This document shows, in pieces, positions 37,301 through 52,300 of a stretch of 64,000 bases of DNA. Numbering within the stretch: position 1 is the stretch's first letter; each line of letters starts with the position of its first letter. This DNA is from Trichoplax adhaerens (taxonomy: Eukaryota > Placozoa > Uniplacotomia > Trichoplacea > Trichoplacidae). The stretch is taken from contig NW_002060958.1 in assembly GCF_000150275.1 (NCBI RefSeq), positions 690,272 to 754,271 of the forward strand, read 5' to 3'. The translations under genes and the position numbers were made by a program. The notes under the pieces are model-generated. The model was not told where the DNA came from, did no database searches, and saw only the letters and a program-made list of their open reading frames with translations.

Positions 37301-40300
37301 GTAGAATTAATATTCGTTATTCAATACAAGGTTAACCCAAATTTTTCAATCTGGGTCCCAATTTAAGATTGTTAGTCTGTCTTAGTTTTTTGCTATAGTT
37401 ACATATTGTATATTATGAGAGACAGATCTCTCTACCGTAGAAAAGTACAATTCATGGACTTAGTAATATTGGGAATCTAGGATACAATTTATCCGATCAT
37501 ATGTGTTTAATTTCTAGTTTTATTAGGAATACATTAGAATAGCAATTTGATAGTCTGATACCGCCAACTACTCTGCGTAGCATGTAAGAGGTGATGTAGT
37601 TAAGTAGAAAAGTAGTTCAAGTCTTAGTTCAAAATACTAAGTTTAGATTAGGATTTACTTGAATTCGTGAGTAAATCGTATTTTAATTGGTATTCAGATT
37701 AGTTGAGGCAATAATTCTGCCATTATTGTAATTTTTATAAGTTTTTTGCTAAATTGTAAATAAACTGGTGCTATAGTGTTGAAATTCAATAGTTATCCGT
37801 TCTACTTAAACTTTTACGTCCTTTATTTTTATAAAATTATGGCCTTATGAACATTTTACTTTGCTATCCTTTGTGATTTAACAAAATTTAAGATTAGAAG
37901 GTTACAAAGAGTATGGATGCCAATCAATATTTGCTGATATCACTTACAAATTTTTTAAGCTCCTATTTTCAGGAAAGCGTAAGCCAAGAAAATTTGATAA
38001 AGAATTTCCATCTAAGTATCTATTAAACATGATTAAACTTTATAAATATCTATTGCTCAATTTTAAAAAATGTTCATTTTAATATCGTAACTTTATATGA
38101 TATCGAGATAAATGGACTCGATTAAGTTTTATGGTGGCATGTACACGATAGCAGTTTATTGCTATTAATTACATATAATTAGTCAATGGCTAAAGTTACT
38201 TCATTTAATCAGATACAAATTTTGCTTCGCTAGATATAGATCCACATTAGCTTGCAATTATACTTAAAGCGTTGATTTAATTTGTTATATAAGATATTTT
38301 CGTTTATTATTCTGGCTTAAAGATATCTCTGATCATCGTATCTTTAGACATATTACAAGATTTTAAATTAGCGGGAAAAATTAAGTCTATATACTCTAAA
38401 CTATTAATTCAGCTTCAGTTACTAAGATTTATGGTTACAGTTTTTAATAAAGTGTTACAGCTAATGTTGAAATTTTTATGATGTATTTCTAAACATAACA
38501 GCCTATAGCAATAATTGCGCTTATTTAAATCATAAAGTTTTGGTAAAACATTTTATAGACGAATACTCACAGTTGTTCGATTGATTTAAGATCATGAAAA
38601 GCGTTTATATCGACAGAATTGATCAAATTAGTTTTTAGTGACCTAGAAGATTTGTGTTAAAGCAGTTCATTCATAATTGATTATTATTGATATGTCTTGC
38701 AATGTATTCGTCATAAACAATTTGGTGCTCATTATTTTTGATTTCTAAAAGAAAAAATCTTATATCACTAGAAAATTGCTTCAAAATATAAAAGATAAGT
38801 AAACTCGTGAAATCCGTTTGAAGTTAGTAAAAGTACCACATTTTTTAATTGCAGCAACACTTAGTATAAAAATATCTATAGCACCTACATAATGAATTTG
38901 AACTACTACTACATGTTGCCATCGCTCTGAAAGCATTTTAGTACGAAGTAAGAATCAGTGACTACAGTAATGCTAATAGCAAATTAGAGTATTATGTAAT
39001 AGTCGTTGCATATATCATGTGATATAGTTTGAATTAATGGTAATCTCAGTTTTCAATAGGAATTTACAAAGACTGTATGCAAAAATAATATTGGATCAGT
39101 TTTTTCGTAACTATCGATGATTGTACAATATTCTTTTTATAAATTTATTTAAATAGTAAAACACTCTGCTTTAGTCTTTCTATACGATACCGTATACCGC
39201 ACCAATTACTAAATTATGACAATAATTAGAAAATTTGGGAAAGAAATTTGCAAACGAGGCATATTTACTATTGGTCTTTAATTGTTCAAACAGAATGAAA
39301 TGCTTTTAAATTGTATTACTTACAAAAATTTTAGATTCATTAATTTGCTTTGATTCCCAAATTCAACTTTTCGAATTCTGTTTTCACTTAATGTTCTGAT
39401 ATTTCAGAAAAATAGTAATAATTAAAAATACAGTCAATGACCTATCGCACTGCTATTTGAGATATTGTACCACTTGTAACTATCTTTCAGTACCTAATTA
39501 GAGCGATATCTTATGACTATTATGAGCAATATAGAAATAATTCAGTTTCGGTATAAACCTCATAAGCTTAACTGTTGCTTTGATTCTAACTTTAATCTTA
39601 GATGCTCAAAATAACAGTTAAATGTTCTTCACTTTAAATTTAGTAGACCCTCAAAAGCTAATGAGGTATCGCTTAGTGTTCTCACCTGATTAAATTAAAA
39701 TGTAAGAAAATAAACGTATTAACAGCGGTTGCTGTCTTTCTATTCTAATTTGTTTAGTTAAGGTTACTGACTTCCTTAAATGACCTAGAATTGAGCCACT
39801 ACCTTTTATTTGCTACTTATACTAGTTATTGCAACACATTTACATTCGTGCTTGTTACCGATTAGAGTACAATTAATTTAACAAACTATTCTTCATTGAC
39901 AAGTACTTCTACCGCAGAGCTATAGATTACTCGTAATAATCAGGAAACGAATTTTGGTGATGATTTGCTATTACTGGTTTAGTTTAATCTTTATTATAAG
40001 AATATCTGTTTCAGTGTTTTGTTCGAATTGATTTCTATATTTATTACTGTTCCCACAAGTAAGATGTACGCTTTCCTGTCTAATACAATGCGATCTTAAT
40101 ACTGAACACATTTTCATGATAACTATGCATCCTCGGAATATTTCTAATTCTTTTCAAGCACCTGGTAACTAGTATATTCTGCTAAATGAAATTTTAAGAC
40201 GCGCTATTTACGGAATATCAGCATTTATTTGTTTTTCTCTGGTTAGATAAGATAACTGTGCTTATTGTATTTCATTGATTCTGTGTAATGTACTGTAGAT

Positions 40301-43300
40301 TTATTGAAGCGACTACTGTGGGTTTTGTCTTGAGTATGAAGTTTGCAGCATGTGTTTCTCGTTTTCGCTAGCTTAATGAAGTCACGTCAATTAATTACTA
40401 GGGTGTTATGGTATTAACTTGACGTTACGACAGTTTAATAGTAAAGTAAAAGCTAATATGAAAAATATCCATATTTGTAGTGCTACGTAAGATAAGTAAA
40501 TGCCCTAAGCTAACGTGGATATTATTTGCGATAGTTTATTACATATTTTATATTAATTTTTATTATGTGCAGTTAGTAGGAAGATAATTTAAGTTCTAAC
40601 TAATGATAGTCTAATTAAATAACTGTTACGGAGCTTGTTCCATGTGTTTTATGATAATTGGGAATAATATTGACCTCTTACAATATAGCCGGACTATTAC
40701 TATGCTTAGCAAAAGACGTAAAGTGCTTATTGCTATATCGATAATTAGAGCACGTATAATAAATACCAAGATGAGGGAAGCCAATTATTTATCGATGCCA
40801 CCTTGGAGAGGTAATACGTAGCTGAGGTAATACGTAGCTGATGTGATAATTAAGATTACGCAATAAGCTATACTAATGTAAAATAGCACCTAAATAGGCT
40901 ATAAATATTAATGTTGTAAGATTTATAAAGTTACAATAATTATATTATATCGGGGAAAAAATAAGTCCTAGCACCAGCAATGACAGTGTACAGTCATAGA
41001 ACTATATATAAACAGAAATATTTGAGTTAAGTTGTGTGGTGAAAAGTTGTACATATGTCCACTCTAACAAAATTTCTAGCTTTATAGTACTTTGCTGTGT
41101 GCATTTAATGTTTAAGTCAGTAGTTACTTTCACTGTATGTTTCCTTATTGAAGAGTATAAGTGGTGACATTTAGGGTTATTCAAGGTCTATTTATTTAAT
41201 ATTTTCAGAGCAATGCATTTCGTACTATATTTTATCCTGTAACTTTTCCTCTGAATATTACAAATCACGATTTGTGGCGACAACCTGGCATAAAACATGA
41301 ATTTTGGTATACTCACTAGTTCTTAATGCAATCATGTTTATTACCACTTAAAAGGTAATGAATTCGATATGTATCTTCTTTGATAAGTACCTCTAAAGCT
41401 TAACTATAGATTATCTATTACCTAGCGTGAAAATTAAATTTCGATGCACTCACTAGTTCTCAAATAAATACGATTAATATTGTTCTCATCGTTTTCTACA
41501 TGGAATTATTATGGTTTGATGAATATAAAGGTTAATTAATTTCAAGCTTATATAACTTTGATGTAATCCAATATTTAACCTTATTTCGTGTGGTGTTCTA
41601 AAGTACTACACGTATCTTACTTTGTAAAACGTCTCCTTTAACTCTGCTTGAAATTTATAAAATAATGCTTTTGAAGCTACTATAGTTTTACTTTAGTCTA
41701 CTGCAAACTGATGTTTGCAACTTGGATCACCTTCAAGCTATTTAAAGGTTTACCCTTATACTTATATATTAATAGCAACTGTTACAAGCTGACTAGCAGT
41801 ATACTATAATCATAATCATCATAATATGTTTAAATACTACTATTACATACGTACAAAGTTTGTAGGGAAGTTATATTAAAAAAGGGTGCCAGTTCAGAAA
41901 TCATGTTATCTGTTAAGTTCCTATTTAAAGTGTATAGATGTATTTAATCCTTTTGACCTTTGACAAATGTAAAATAGGAATCTTAAATAATCATTTAAAA
42001 TAAAATTAGAAATTTTCTTTATCAATGAAAATTTAATTTTTAATAGTGAATCAATAATACTCACAGGATTAAAAGTTTGGAATAGCTTATCCAAACGCAT
42101 TAATTAGACTAAGAAATAGGTATACTAAATGAAAAGCATATATTTTGATCTTACAAAATCTGTAGCGAATGCTGGTGCTTGAATGCAGTAGCAGAAATGT
42201 TGTTGATGTTATTTGAGTCCAAATTTCTGATTTTCCAGCAATTAAACATAAATAAATGTCAGTTACGTGGCTATTATCAAGTATTCTTTCTTATTTATTA
42301 ATGAAATCCCTTTATTTAGGAATGTGATAATAAAATATGTAGCTCGCTTACGTTGGGGTTTAAATTTTTAGTATTGCACTGACTAATTATTTAATTACTG
42401 TCATACTAACAAAATTTGCAGTTTCGTTAAATTCTGAAAATCTTCAGCATTGATATTAGTGAGCTCATTCAGGTCCAAGTTTCTATGCAAGTTGCAAATA
42501 AAAATATTAACTGTAAGGTATTTGATAATTGTAAGAATATGAAAGACAGTAAAATAAATAAGCGCATATTCCGAACACTGCATATAAAAAACAAACATCC
42601 CATTACATTACCTAGTGTGGAATCTATCAGAGAATTGAATTACTCTATTCCTATACTCGCAATACTAACGCATTCTAACTATTACTTTACTAATAATAAT
42701 TTAATAAAAATAGTACACGTTTATTTTTTACTACATATCTTATCGTAAATATTTTTCATTTTTTATTTTTTACTAATCATTTCACTGTATGCGATACGTT
42801 ATCGCGTATTATATTCTAGAGGTTATATGTTGTTTTCTGGTTGTTTGTAAAGTTTTGATTCATGTAATTTCTGTAATATTCTATATCATTCTCTGCCAAA
42901 TATTAATTACTGACTCAAGTTTCCTCAATACATAATTTTAACGTATCCGAAACCTATATAAAGAACTGTATTCGGCCATATACATTAATTTAGCTTATGC
43001 TAGAATCTATATCTATTATTCTAGGTATACAGCTATACAGTATCATTTAGGTTTATATTAGAATATCTTGATCTAGACTGACGTTATATAGTAATGTTTA
43101 ACTTTTGGATAAATCCTAATACCGTTTATGTACGTTATTTCAAAAACAACTTTAAATTTACTTAACTCGCTATACATTTGGCCCAGATTGATGTCGATTT
43201 CTTTAATAATCAGCATAATTTAAGATATCGATCGATAGAAACAAGCCTGGACCTACTGTATATACTTAATTGCAAGCGCTTCTAGCAGTATTTGAACTGA

Positions 43301-46300
43301 ATAATTAAACAACAGCTGTAACATAAGTTAGATTTGCGGTTATTAACTACAGCAGTCTTTAAAATTTTTAAGCTGCCAGATAATACAAAAAATAACGCTT
43401 TAAAAAAATGATTAATTTCTTGGATCGATGGGAATCATGCCTTTAGAACTTACAACTGAGTTAATTTCTGTAGGCATGCTAACGATGAATTTGAAACTTC
43501 CTGAATTGAATTCTGAGTTAATTTTCTGAAAAATTTAAGTAAATTCAATAGTAATATGACAGACTTTATCTTTCTATGTACGAAAAGAGTATTCATGACA
43601 TTTACTTTTAAGCTAAATTTGTCTATTTTGCTATTTTACGCGATGATTAGAAAAGCCGAGTAGTAAAAATTCTAAGTTAAAAATCGATACTTTTAAGCCA
43701 TTACTATTATCGGAAGCGACTAATAAATTAATCTTACCACCTTCGTTCAATATGAAAATAAATATATTATCATGCTGCACTTACAGTATTTTCAAATTTT
43801 TTACTCCGCAGAAAGAATTTGGTAATATTGCCGAGATATTGTTGTAGCTGAGATCACTGTGAAAGTATGCAACCAAATTATATCAGAAATACCATTATTG
43901 TTAGTTCAATATCTGTATCACTATTTTCCTGCCATCGAAAAGGGAGATATTTATTACTTTTTATTATAGCTCACATCAGAACAGAGACTAAATTAAATTA
44001 TGAGGAGTTTCATAATAAATGAATGAATGTTTTACATAGCTTATACGAAGTTTGCGTAATCATATTTAGCAGGATGATTTTCTTAGAACTATCGTTGAAA
44101 ATGTTTGTTTAACATATTTTAGTATTGAATTGCAGATTATGAGCTGTGTTTAATAGGACATGATGCAGAATAGCGTAATTTAATGGACTCATCATATGGC
44201 ATATGTAATAGCTCACAACCATAGACTGTAATTAAAGATTCTATATTATAGTACCGATTATCATATACAGAAAAGTGTTGAGTCGGTATTGATGGTAGAA
44301 GTAAAAGCAGACATGTAATTCATATATTAAGGTACGGATAGTTCATCCTATTTTGTGTTAGAAATCTAGTAGGTCCAGTACCAGAGAAAAAAACGTTCTT
44401 ATTCACTATTCAACATCTACTTATATAGCGATAAAATTCGTAAGTTGCGCCAGGGTTTATAGGTGACGCATGCAATACGAGCAAACATCATAAGATCGTA
44501 GCGCAATACCTTAACAGTGCATTTTTTACCCATGTACATAATGTAATCTTAACATATGGCGAATTCGAAAAGAAAACTACATAAATACTTTAGCTATTAC
44601 TGTAATAAATTGTGAAAGATCTGCAGTAGTAAAAGTTGCTAATTACTACCTAAATAAGTGTAAAATAAGGCAGAGTCTTGCCATTATAATTCTTGCTGTA
44701 TTAGAGACTAAAAGTATATAAGCAGGCAACTTTGTGTTATTTAGCCATTCTTTTTTATAAATCTTTCTAGAAGCTTTTCTAATAGTTTTATCCGACTGAA
44801 GTAGAGCTATGAGCAGGTTGCCTTTAGCTGTATAACCATTTAAACTATTCTAATTTTCTACAAATTTTGGAACTATGCGATCGTTTAAATAGTAGTTTGT
44901 GGAAATTTTTGTATTTTCTTCATTGTCTGAAAATGCAAATGAACAACCCATGGAAGACTATTGTTTAAATTAATTGCTACATATCGTCATAAATTGCAAG
45001 AAAATGCATCGACAATATTCAATTTGTATTTAATGCTAAGATTTCAACATAATTCTTTGGATTGTCAAACTAAGGCTTTTGCATAAAATCAGCCTTTGAT
45101 TCTTTGCTTAAAAGTAATTGTAAAGATTTCAACTAATAGTACTAGTAGTATATGGCTAATAGGGTGAAATGGCGCTTTTGTATTGTTTCTAGTACGTAAC
45201 TGTGGTTAATATGATACTGCAGGGTGGTAATAGTTTACTTACAGATTTCTTAGAGAGCTTAAACAAGCGAAGCTGCCTTGTTCTATTGTATCAAGTCTGT
45301 TGCCTTGCATTATCCTAGTTGATGAATGTTTCATTACGGTTCAAGACCAAACTCAAACTGATGTTATCTATAGAAATTACTTTTACTAAATCTGTACTTA
45401 CAGTGTCTGTAATCTTCTGGTGTCGCAAAATACCTTTGGTTCTATTCTCTTAATATTATTACCAGCCAATTGCCTTAATATATTTGACAAGATAACGCTT
45501 TCAGTATTGAAAATACGTTAGCTTTAGTCCTATTGCAAATATTCTGAAGAATTGATTACTAAATTTTGGAATTTAATGTTCTTATACAGTAACAAAGACT
45601 AAAACGCTTTATCAAATTATTGTTAGCATTTGCTGCTAATAGGCTACTGTCACAAAACAGCTTTGCAACAAAATGAAGTAATTTACGATCAATAAGTCAA
45701 TTCCTTGAACCACGTATCAAGGAACGATATCTGCACTTTCAGTAACACTTTTACTCTACTAGCAGACTACAAAAAGACTTAGACGCCTCGTATTTTACGT
45801 TAAATACTTAGTTTTAGAATTAACTTTATGATACGATATACTGCATTTATATACTCTCCTCAATAGTTCCTGAGTCGTAGTTAGTACGATTAACTTTGGA
45901 ATCATTCACTAAATTAGGCATTAATTTTAGCTACTGCTCTCTAATGCATACAACAGTATTTACGAACATAGACATGTGATGATTAGCACAGAATAGTCAG
46001 ATTAAAGATTCATTTCTACCTTATTCTCTCTACAGAGCTAGCTTGTAATAATATTTTTACGGTATCAAAAATGCTTTCTTATATAATTAAATACTTTTAA
46101 AAATAATTGAATTAATCAAGCAGCCATTAGTAGTCTGTCAGAATATTTGACTTATAAATGCAAATGCACTAGATATATTGTACTTAATGCGGACTTCATG
46201 ACTTCTTATGCTACATAGTGAAATAAACTGCTTAGATCAATTATGAACTGAAAATGTATCGTAACTAATAGTCCTTGACGGTACTCACTTATTTCATTTT

Positions 46301-49300
46301 CTAGTTTATGAAACAGTTAGGACTTACAAATTTCTTAAGTTCCACAGGCAAGCAAATGAACTTTCGTTAATAACTGGCAATCTATTTGATTTTAGGATTC
46401 TAGCAATTTATATATATAACTGCAAGATTAGTCTTTTTAAAGACATGCAGTGATAGTAACTATTATTTGTAATATGCAGCATGGAGGAAAACTTTAAAAC
46501 GCCATTTATTTTAAAACTGCAAGTAGTCAAAATTGTAACCATAAGAGTTTTAGCAATGATACTTTTCGCAGAAATTTTCACTTAGGTAGAATTCAGCCGG
46601 GCAGTCTAAATAACGATAGCAACTGCTAGACACTTTTTTTAATAATAAATGCCTCGATAGCAAACTCACAGCGTAACCAGAATTGGCATACCACAAAACG
46701 AACGTTCCGGAATGCTTTCAAGCCTATTTTCCGACAAATCTCTGTAATTAAAGTATTTTAGAGTTTCGATTACGGATAGAATTGTGTGTCACGATTATTT
46801 AAATTCTCATTAAATGTGAAGAGCGCTACTGCTAGAAATACAAAGTACAGGGCTTAACTACTATCACAAAATAAACTTTAGAATGGAAAATAAGATGTGA
46901 TTATATACCGTTGTAATAACAGTTACAGTAAGCGCATTAAATATTACTTTATTATAGTTTTATGATAGTGAATTATATTCTCCTGCATGAATATTATAGT
47001 GCCATATAGTTTATTACGAATTTATTAATAGGACAAGCGTATATGGATAAGTCCGTTAGCTGTGCAAGCTCACATTTTCTGTACTAGATTCCGATCCAGT
47101 AAGGACATATTGGTCTAATTAGATTACTGGCTTACTCTGATATTTGTTACTTAACCATACCGGCAACGAAAATTCTGTTTTAATGTGTGTTTTATATTTA
47201 GTAAAAGAACTTTGAAGTCAGTAGATTCTTATGGACTTTTACTTCATTTTTATTTGTCATGCAGCTAATTTATGACACATGCGCGTATGTAAAAAAGCAG
47301 GTAAGTATTAGTATATACTGCTTAGGAATCAAATTTCGAATAAAATTCTTTTATCCTAGAAGTTAGTATAAGTTATTAAAGTGATTTTGCTATCGCAAAA
47401 TTCGCTATGTGGTATAAATTAGGCAGTTTAGGCCACAAATTTAGTTACGCTAATAATTCGATAAATTTAAATAAAAAATGGTGTAGTGTGTACTACTGGA
47501 CAAAAAATGTTTGCAACAGGTTGTTATGACCGAGTAATAGTCTCCTGTTACTACTATTAGCTTCCCTACTGTACTACTACAATTAGCTGCAATCATCTCA
47601 AAGGTGGATAAGTTATTTTATTAAGTTAATTTGCTCCATAAGCGAAAGCAGGGCACGGTAATTTTAGATAGGAACTTACAAATAGGAAAGTCGACTCAGG
47701 CAGAAGAAAGCACCAGCTGGGATTGATGTTAATGGATTTCGCCTTAAAAAGCTGTAAAATAAAAGAGGTAGTTAAATGAATTACTTGCTATACAATGATA
47801 TATCATGGCGCAATATAAGTATTATATACGTTATTAACAATATTATAATCTATGGAAAGGAATTTCGATCCATTAACTTAAGGCATTTGCTATTCTAAAA
47901 TATAATTCAATCTATAAATCTTACATTTGCCGTAGATATCTTGTTCCACAAAAAGCATTGGGCTGAATTTGAGTAATGTCATTACTGCTGAAACTTCTGC
48001 AATCATATTTTATCGAAAATATTATTTGCAACAACGCCTAAGTATTCAATGGAAATACTGTAGACGCAATTTCTGAAACACAAAATTACTGTTTAACATT
48101 AATAAAGATTCGCTAGTTTAGGATCGATTAAAACAAGCCATTATCGCTGTCGTTAACATTCGATTCGCCTGTAACCGGCATTATAACTTTAATTAGATGA
48201 AATATTCTGTACCATTTGAAGTAAAGCGTTCATAGGACTTTGTTACATTAAACAATAACTATCATCGTTTTCCGTAGGATAATTGGACTTGTGTCACTGG
48301 TTGAAAACATTAAGTTAAAGCTTCAACCGATCTCATTATAGGATTATGTATTGTAATGTGATAAAGTGCTTCTCAAAAATAAGATAAGATCTACAGTTTT
48401 TCGTAAATTTTCTTGTATATTTGTCTTACTACTACCTGGGTCTTCTCTTAGACTAATTGTGGATTATATTTGGATTATCTCTTATACAATCTTACAATCT
48501 TAAATGCAATATATCTATTTTCGTATAATCTGCAATCTAACTATCTAAGTCTTAGATATATTTGAGACTGTACTACATCTAAATATCGCCTATACTTCAG
48601 TCCAGAAAATTTATTCACATTTTAAAATGTAAATAAGTGTTACGAGCTAGGAATAGCCCTATCTAGCAACAAGAATTGAGAGAGCGATCTCTATCCTTTA
48701 CTACTGTTATTTGGAATACCAGACAATTGGTATTGTAAGGCAGATAGGGTTAACATAGAGAGACTTTCAAGTCTACTAGAAAATCACAATCTAATTTACT
48801 GTCGACGGACTCTCTATTTATATAGGTTTCGGACCTAAAACCAGTTTAGCTACGCAAGTCACCCCCGTCTATTAGAAATTAACCAAATTAATACCCTAAA
48901 TGGATTCTATCTGTACAGATTAGATACAGTCTAATCCTTTTAAATTTACTATAACAGTATTAAAATAAGCAATACTTGTTAATAGTTTAACAGATACACA
49001 TAACACTATCCTACTAAGAAATTTCCTCTGAACTTAGGAATTGTACTTTGAACCTTAACAACCTTGGAGGTGATAGGTATAATCCAGTTTAGCTAGTTGA
49101 AAATTATTATTTTAGTCGATGTAATCCTAAATTAAGGATATGAAGTGCTAACCACTAAAATTACAATTAGGAAGACCGTAAAACATTTTTGAGATATGAG
49201 CATTTATAGAACGTAACATAGAAATAAAGTATACGTTACAAAGATTACTTTCCTGACAATTAGTTATAAATTGTTGTCCACTATTATTACTCTTATGTTT

Positions 49301-52300
49301 ATCAAGTAGGATAATTTTGACTCTTTAGTAGATGAAACCGCTGCAACGCCTCTAATTTAGATCAAATTATCGTATTATAAACTATTAATTTTATATATTT
49401 AAGTCTATTTCACTACCGTATTCAAAAAATAACTATCTAATTTAGAAGCAGCATANATAATATACTTTGTGAAGGCTACTATCGAGGATGNNNNNNNNNN
49501 NNNNNNNNNNNNNNNNNNNNNNNNNNNNNNNNNNNNNNNNNNNNNNNNNNNNNNNNNNNNNNNNNNNNNNNNNNNNNNNNNNNNNNNNNNNCCAAAATTC
49601 GATTCAATATCCAGCAAAGTAACCCCAACCTCATAATAACGGCAAATTAAGATTGTTTTGACTACAATATTATCACAATATTTAAATAACGTCCCTAGCA
49701 AATAGCTGTCCTTAAACTTGTCATACGTAAATGGAAGTGTAAAACTTATAAGAGTAAGTCATTGTAACGATTTTCATTTCTCACTACAGAAAAATTATTC
49801 CGTCATCAAATTAGTGATTACTGCTAGTATTAAATAGATATTTTGCATAGTATCACATTGTCATGGTACGAACTACCGTGAAGAAATAGCTATCTAAATT
49901 TGGTTAATATAATATAGTGATAATATATTACAACTAGTTACTTACAAAAGGAATTACTCTAATTATAAATGTGTTACAGTAAATTTAATGCTGTGCTGTA
50001 ATGTGCTCTGAAATTATTCTGTGAATGGATATATTGTAATCCGACTGTGAAAAACTAGTTAGGAGATGTTCTCAACTAAGTATTTTTATAAGAGGACTCG
50101 TGAATGTTAGCTGCTGTAGAAGGGTATATAAGCCCGTTCGATAATTGAATAAAGTAGTTCTCAATTGTCTAGTTGAGTTTAACGTAGAATCAAAGGCGTC
50201 TAAATTCTTGTGAGTAGGAATACTGAATCCGCAGATTTTAAGAGTTTTAGAGATTTGTTTTACGTTATCCTTGTCACGAAGCTGGTTTGTGGCATACATA
50301 AACCAGACTAATACAACTAAAAATACTGGAATTTAAACTCATTAATTAATTGCACTTGTAACATAAAAGCATAAATATCTTTGAACGAGTAACTTAAATC
50401 TAGCCTAATCCGATATAATAGTTGGATATTGACTGGATGAAAAAAAAGTTATTTTAAATTTTATTCTTGGTAATACATTTCATTAAACCATTCTTTATAG
50501 AATACCACTAAATTTTTTTATCTTTATTCAATAATGCTAGTACTGTGATCTGAAGCTAATTAAATCTTTACGAAAATTATCGATTTCTACACATCTGCTT
50601 TAGTGAAGTTGTATCGGCAAACTTACAATACACGAAGATTCTTAAGACATCCCAGCTGACCTACATGAATCATTTTAAGAAAATTTCCATACCCATTTCT
50701 AAAAGGAATGCGTGAAGTAAATTTAGCTTCTTCTAAATGATTCAAATATCATCATATAGATTCTAAATTGTATAGACAAGATAATAGATAAAGAATATTA
50801 TTGCAGTAAGTTAATATAACAATACATCGTTTGCAGATTCCATAATTTGCAAAGCGAGTTCTTTTCTATCGACGATATTTTATTAAAACCAAAATGCCTG
50901 ATGTAATAAAATAATTTTTAATAACAGTTCAGATATAAGTAGTTCACGAGTTGCACACAATACAATTTAGAATAATTTCTTAAGGTAATGTCGAAATTTA
51001 TTTAATTTTACTATCAATCACTCTAATACATGTGAAATTACAAAATAAAACATGAAGTAATAGCTTTCATGTTATAAACGATTTTTAAATAAGGAATAAA
51101 CTTACAATGTCTTAATTTTTAAGACTCGATTGAATGTGTTCATAGTAATGTTGGATAACGAGTTTCGATAAAGATTTCTGTATTTTTTATTGAAATCGTA
51201 ATAAAACAAATTAAATGATAAGACTATCTGCTACAATACGCCACAAACATCAATATTGTTAGATATGAAATTTCATTTGTTGCTCTTAAATTACACGCTA
51301 AAAATGTCTACACTAAGAGCAACTTTGATACGAAACATAAATACAATAGTAAAGCTATCATTTTCTTACAGATTTGAAAGTCTTGACAAGCCTCTAAATG
51401 CATTAGGCTCAATATGGCTAATCCGATTATCGCTCAATACTCTATGAAATATCGTAATATTTGAATATATTCAGAATATTTTAAGAATAACATGACTATT
51501 ATTCTATCAACAGAACCAGTAGATTTGTTTTGTAATTACCAAAAACAGCTTCGCAACAAAACGAAGTAATTTACAATCAATAAGTCAATTCCTTGAACCA
51601 CGTATCAAGGAACGATATCTGCACTTTCAGTAACACTTTTACTCTACTAGCAGACTACATAAAGACTTAGACGCCTCTTATTTTACGTTAAACACTTAGT
51701 TTGAGAATTAACTTTATGATACGATATACTGCATTTATATACTCTTCCTCAATAGTTCATGTGTCGTAGTTAGTACGATTAACTTTAGAATCATTCCCTA
51801 AATTAGGCATTAATTTTAGCTACTGCTCTCTAATGCATACAACAGTATTTACGAACATAGACATCTGATGATTAACACAGAATAGTCAGATTACGATATG
51901 TCCTATCACGGAATATTTCCACGATAATTTACAATCTACCTTAAGTAAGTTACAATTATAGTGATTCGAACTGTAAGTAGATAATTCGCATTCCGCAAAG
52001 TAACTATTAATTTCAGTATATATATATATATATATATATATGTCACAGTCATAAAAACCAGAGCTGAATTAAAACACAGTATATTCAAATTAGAATTTAA
52101 CTAAATAAGGATAGGCTAACAAAATTATCCTAACACAGATATTTATACTCTAATACAGTATATAACACTGCCACAGTAATTAATTGAATCTCTGATTGTA
52201 CTGGCACTTTATTATCATAGCCTACATAAATTTTAAATTGCCATTCTAAAACGGTATAATATTATTGTGCTAGATATTGCTTTATTGCATTTACAAGCAT

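Noticed and set aside
42485-42748. 87-codon plus frame
   Set aside because: It starts at the edge of live minus-strand LRR exon 42411-42482 and runs through the intron; no motif.
49405-49701. 98-codon minus frame
   Set aside because: It is open only because it runs through the N gap.
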